Assembly: GCA_036009105.1 (NCBI GenBank)
Contig: DASYMJ010000244.1
Location: forward strand, 1-8,044
Direction: 5' to 3'
Length of the DNA: 8,044 nucleotides
DNA from: JAFAVZ01 sp036009105
GTDB taxonomy: Bacteria; Acidobacteriota; Thermoanaerobaculia; Gp7-AA8
A program made the position numbers and the translations under genes. Shown here piece after piece: positions 6,209 through 8,044 of this stretch (its first letter is position 1; each line of letters begins with the position of its first letter). The notes under the pieces were generated by a model that searched no databases, was not told the origin of the DNA, and saw only the letters and a list, made by a program, of their open reading frames with translations.

Positions 6209-6723
6209 TAAACGGCGCCCATGAGCAGCTCGTACTCGCCCTCGTGGGGGACGACGTCCGGCTGGGCGGCGAGCTGCTCGAGGGGGAGGAGCATCACGGC
6301 GTCGACTTCGCCCTGCTGGAGGGTGAGCGCGAGGGGGTCGATCTCCTGCCGGAGGAGGAAGACCTCGTGCACTTCGTTGTCGATGTAGGCGCCGCCGTTG
6401 AGCACGGCGCACTGCCTCAGCGTGCCGAGGAGGCGGAGGGCACGAGGGTCGACCGCGAGGCCGATCTCCTCCTGCGCCTCCCGCACCGCGGCCTCTTCCG
6501 CGCTCTCCCCGGCGGAGAGGTGGCCGGCCACGGAGACGTCCCACAGGCCGGGCCAGTTCTCCTTGACCAGCGAGCGGCGCTGGAGCAGGACCCGGCGGTC
6601 GGGCGTCACGATCCAGAGGTGGGCGGCGCGGTGCCAGTCGCCGTCGCGGTGGACCTCCGGCTTCGGCTTGGCTTCGCCTGTTCTCGCCCCCTCCGCGTTC
6701 AGGATGTCGACGTGTTCGGTCAC
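6208..6723 (-). CDS. Nudix hydrolase (IPP isomerase/YfcD-like branch)
   Basis: A 171-residue cytoplasmic enzyme predicted to hydrolyse a nucleoside- or other organic diphosphate using divalent metal. It has a complete Nudix box, GX5EX7REUXEEXGU, at residues 67-89: G67, E73, R81, E82, E85, E86, G88. Before it, HVDILNAEGARTGE and EVHRDGDWHRAAHLWIV, then LLQRRS and WPGLWDVSVAGH, resemble the isopentenyl-diphosphate isomerase-like branch. Members include E. coli YfcD and the N-terminal part of plant Nudix 3-type proteins. The start is GTG at 6721-6723. It overlaps the TGA of the upstream serine hydrolase in the four bases GTGA, so translation is probably coupled. A weak gggggag lies about 11 bases upstream, inside the upstream gene. 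The stop at 6208-6210 abuts the heptamer hairpin. The substrate cannot be told from sequence. Confidence 0.93.
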   Translation of the reverse strand: MTEHVDILNAEGARTGEAKPKPEVHRDGDWHRAAHLWIVTPDRRVLLQRRSLVKENWPGLWDVSVAGHLSAGESAEEAAVREAQEEIGLAVDPRALRLLGTLRQCAVLNGGAYIDNEVHEVFLLRQEIDPLALTLQQGEVDAVMLLPLEQLAAQPDVVPHEGEYELLMGAV

Positions 6724-7643
6724 CGCGGCGCCAGCTCCCCCAGGAGCTTGCGGCCGATGGCCGGCAGGAGCGTCACGTCATCCGCCGTCCCGCGGGTGAA
6801 GATCACCACGATCAGCTTCTTCCCGCCCGGCAGCTCGACATACGCGGCGTCGTGCCGCACTTCGCTCGTCCAGCCCGCTTTCGACCAGAGCAGCGACCCT
6901 TCCGGCAGCGCCTCGCCGAAGAACTCCTTCACCTGGTTCTCCTCCTTGCGCTGCGGGCTCAGCGGCCGGGCCAGCAGGTCCATCATCTTCTGGCTCAGCT
7001 CCGGGGAGAGCGCGCGGCGGCGCTCGATCCAGAGCATGAGGGAGGCGACGGAGTTGGCCGACATCCGGTTGCGGTTCTCCCGGTTCGGACCGAGCAGCTG
7101 GAGGTCGCGGCCGAAGGGGCCGAAGCTCCAGGCCTTGGCCATGGCGCTGATGTCGTAGCCGAGGCGGGCGAAGTCCTTGTTCGTGATGCGGCGCTTGTCG
7201 ATGAACTTGTCGAGGGCCCGCCCTTCCAGGTTGTTGCCGCTGCAGGTGTCGGTGATGACGTCGATGAGGAACGCCGTGGCGTCGTTGTCGGAGACGGAGA
7301 TCATCTCCTTGAGCGCGCGGTCGATCTCCGGCGTGATCTTCACCCGCTTGTACGTCTCCACCAGGTAGAAAAGCTTGACCACGGAGGCCGGATAGAAGTT
7401 AGCCTCGCCGTGGTAGTCGCCGCGCGACAGCGTGCTCGGGTTGGTGACGTCGATGACGCTGATGGCGAGGTTGTCCGCCGTCAGCTTCGGAAAGTCCTTC
7501 AGCACGTCGTCCGCGACATGCCGCAACTTCGTCTCGATGGCCGGATCGACAGGAAGCTCTTTGTACTCCCGGAAGTCGGCCCGGGCGAGCGGCGCAAAGG
7601 CGAGAAACGCGACAAAAACGGCAAGCGAACGCATGAGGGTCAT
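6720..7643 (-). CDS. Secreted serine hydrolase of the beta-lactamase/PBP-like fold
   Basis: A 307-residue protein with an N-terminal signal peptide (hydrophobic core about 6-18, probable cut after ARA at 20-22). It should act in the periplasm. The active-site triad of the penicillin-recognising fold is present: SVVK at 87-90 (nucleophile S87, base K90), SDN at 118-120, and KAG at 255-257 in place of the usual KTG/KSG. The second ATG, at 7634, is an equally plausible start (304 residues), and neither has a clear Shine-Dalgarno sequence. Two departures from class A beta-lactamases are visible. SXXK and SDN are only about 31 residues apart, against about 60. No ExxLN omega-loop motif precedes RNRMSAN. 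It is therefore more likely a peptidoglycan-active or esterase-like enzyme than a resistance enzyme. It is the first gene of a pair with the overlapping Nudix gene. Divergent transcription of the 7678 gene begins 34 bases away. Confidence 0.86.
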   Translation of the reverse strand: MTLMRSLAVFVAFLAFAPLARADFREYKELPVDPAIETKLRHVADDVLKDFPKLTADNLAISVIDVTNPSTLSRGDYHGEANFYPASVVKLFYLVETYKRVKITPEIDRALKEMISVSDNDATAFLIDVITDTCSGNNLEGRALDKFIDKRRITNKDFARLGYDISAMAKAWSFGPFGRDLQLLGPNRENRNRMSANSVASLMLWIERRRALSPELSQKMMDLLARPLSPQRKEENQVKEFFGEALPEGSLLWSKAGWTSEVRHDAAYVELPGGKKLIVVIFTRGTADDVTLLPAIGRKLLGELAPR

Positions 7644-7655
7644 TGTACGGGAGAG

Positions 7656-7671
7656 ACCGAGGTAGGATTTT
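7656..7671 (+). repeat. Leader direct repeat, copy 1
   Basis: The 15 bases accgaggtaggattt at 7656-7670 (plus one further T) precede the ATG at 7678 and recur exactly at 7914-7928 before the ATG at 7934. The repeat contains AGGA, 10 bases from this ATG, which can act as a weak Shine-Dalgarno. Its TAGGAT could be a -10-like hexamer, but no matching -35 is evident. Confidence 0.8.
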
Positions 7672-7677
7672 CGGGCG

Positions 7678-7923
7678 ATGAAGGATGAGGAGCCAGCCCC
7701 CACGCTGGAAGAGATCATGCGATGCCACCGGGAGAGGATGGCGGAGTTGGATCGCAAGCTGCGGGAATTCAGAGACGAACTCCTTCGGCAGAAAGCGGCG
7801 GAGGAGATCGAGTATGCCGCGGCGGCCGCTCAGCGGAAGCAACGGGCCGAAGATCTCTGGGCGTACGCAAAGTCTGTGGTTGAACAATGGGACCGCGACG
7901 ATCAGAAGAATGAACCGAGGTAG
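7678..7923 (+). CDS. Small charged coiled-coil protein, unknown function
   Basis: An 81-residue hypothetical protein with no signal peptide or membrane segment, so probably cytoplasmic. Residues about 9-60 are a continuous, strongly charged predicted helix (EEIMRCHRERMAELDRK, then LREFRDELLRQKAAEE and an alanine-rich stretch). This suggests a coiled coil that oligomerises or binds a partner. I do not recognise a family. The start ATG is preceded by AGGA within a repeated leader. The first codons (M-K-D-E-E) are shared with the next gene. Its TAG stop at 7921-7923 lies inside the second copy of the leader repeat, and the next ATG follows 10 bases later. This points to a tandem pair derived by partial duplication or sharing a leader cassette. 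The reading frame is intact and reads like coding sequence, but the gene is short. Confidence 0.68.
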   Translation: MKDEEPAPTLEEIMRCHRERMAELDRKLREFRDELLRQKAAEEIEYAAAAAQRKQRAEDLWAYAKSVVEQWDRDDQKNEPR

Positions 7924-7928
7924 GATTT
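7914..7928 (+). repeat. Leader direct repeat, copy 2
   Basis: Exact second copy of accgaggtaggattt, overlapping the last codons and the stop of the 7678 gene. Its AGGA lies eight bases before the ATG at 7934. Similarity continues through the start codon: the first 16 coding bases match at 12-13 positions, with the differences falling at third codon positions. Confidence 0.8.
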
Positions 7929-7933
7929 CAACG

Positions 7934-8044
7934 ATGAAAGACGAGGAACTGAGAAGACTGCTGAAGGAGAACTTCGACGAGACGCGGAGGCAGTTCGACC
8001 GGATCGACGGCCGCTTCGACCGGATCGATGCCCGCTTCGACAGG
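7934..8044 (+). CDS. Coiled-coil protein with FDRID heptads, 3' part beyond window
   Basis: The first 37 residues of a gene cut by the right edge. It begins MKDEELRRLLKENFDETRRQ and then enters a heptad repeat, FDRIDGR, FDRIDAR, FDR. Hydrophobic F and I sit three residues apart, as in a left-handed coiled coil. No signal peptide is seen. Proteins with repeated FDxID heptads occur in many bacteria as long coiled coils of unclear function, sometimes in phage or surface contexts; none can be assigned here. The start is supported by the AGGA eight bases upstream. The start region resembles that of the preceding gene, suggesting a related or co-regulated pair. Total length and C-terminal domains are not visible. 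Confidence 0.65.
   Translation, partial: MKDEELRRLLKENFDETRRQFDRIDGRFDRIDARFDR
7994..8044 (+). repeat. 21-bp in-frame tandem repeat
   Basis: Units at 7994-8014 and 8015-8035 differ at only two bases, and a third begins at 8036 and runs off the window. Each unit encodes one FDRIDxR heptad. Near-identity at synonymous positions indicates recent expansion by slippage or recombination rather than selection on protein sequence alone. Total copy number lies beyond the window. Confidence 0.8.

Noticed and set aside
6071..6544. An N-terminal extension of the large secreted protein back to 6544
   Set aside because: The extension would overlap the Nudix gene on the same strand, is proline/arginine-rich, and would bury the signal peptide that begins at 6070.
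6720..7643. An antibiotic-resistance class A beta-lactamase
   Set aside because: No ExxLN motif, KAG instead of KTG/KSG, and SXXK-SDN spacing that is too short.
6852..7688. A 278-codon plus-strand open frame over the serine hydrolase
   Set aside because: Shadow frame without recognisable motifs; the opposite strand carries SVVK, SDN and KAG.
7644..7757. An upstream extension of the serine hydrolase to 7757
   Set aside because: It would put about 38 residues before a good signal peptide and overlap the start of the divergent small gene.

Overview
This is a GC-rich bacterial window with no rRNA, tRNA, CRISPR array, transposase or phage gene. Three things point to Acidobacteriota or a similar soil or sediment lineage. 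They are a DUF2911 protein with a TPR-like tail, a huge secreted BACON/Fn3 protein ending in 'HIxELR' repeats, and heptamer-type intergenic repeats. That assignment is an inference from family knowledge, not a measurement.

Layout, left to right. (1) Positions 1-1424, minus strand: a membrane-tethered PlsB-like glycerol-3-phosphate acyltransferase that runs off the left edge; a perfect hairpin with a T-run lies inside its last visible codons. (2) A 200-bp divergent intergenic region. (3) 1625-2764, plus strand: a secreted DUF2911 + TPR-like protein. (4) A 60-bp convergent intergenic region filled by a heptamer-repeat hairpin. (5) 2825-6070, minus strand: a 1081-residue secreted modular protein. 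It has an N,N-dimethylformamidase beta-subunit-like domain, five BACON-like domains, an Fn3 domain and three C-terminal HIxELR repeats. (6) A 137-bp intergenic region with two hairpins and a second heptamer array. (7) 6208-7643, minus strand: a two-gene unit. A secreted serine hydrolase of the beta-lactamase/PBP fold overlaps a Nudix hydrolase by the four bases GTGA. (8) 7678-8044, plus strand: two small coiled-coil genes whose leaders and first codons are near-copies of each other. The second is cut by the right edge and begins a 21-bp in-frame repeat.

The genes do not form one obvious pathway. The acyltransferase belongs to phospholipid synthesis at the membrane. The DUF2911 protein, the modular protein and the serine hydrolase are predicted to be exported. 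The Nudix enzyme is cytoplasmic.

The best candidates for undescribed biology are the modular protein and the paired heptamer-repeat hairpins at gene 3' ends. The modular protein keeps a plausible iron-amidase residue set in an unusual secreted setting and carries an uncharacterised C-terminal repeat. The duplicated leader of the two small coiled-coil genes is a smaller but clear-cut observation.
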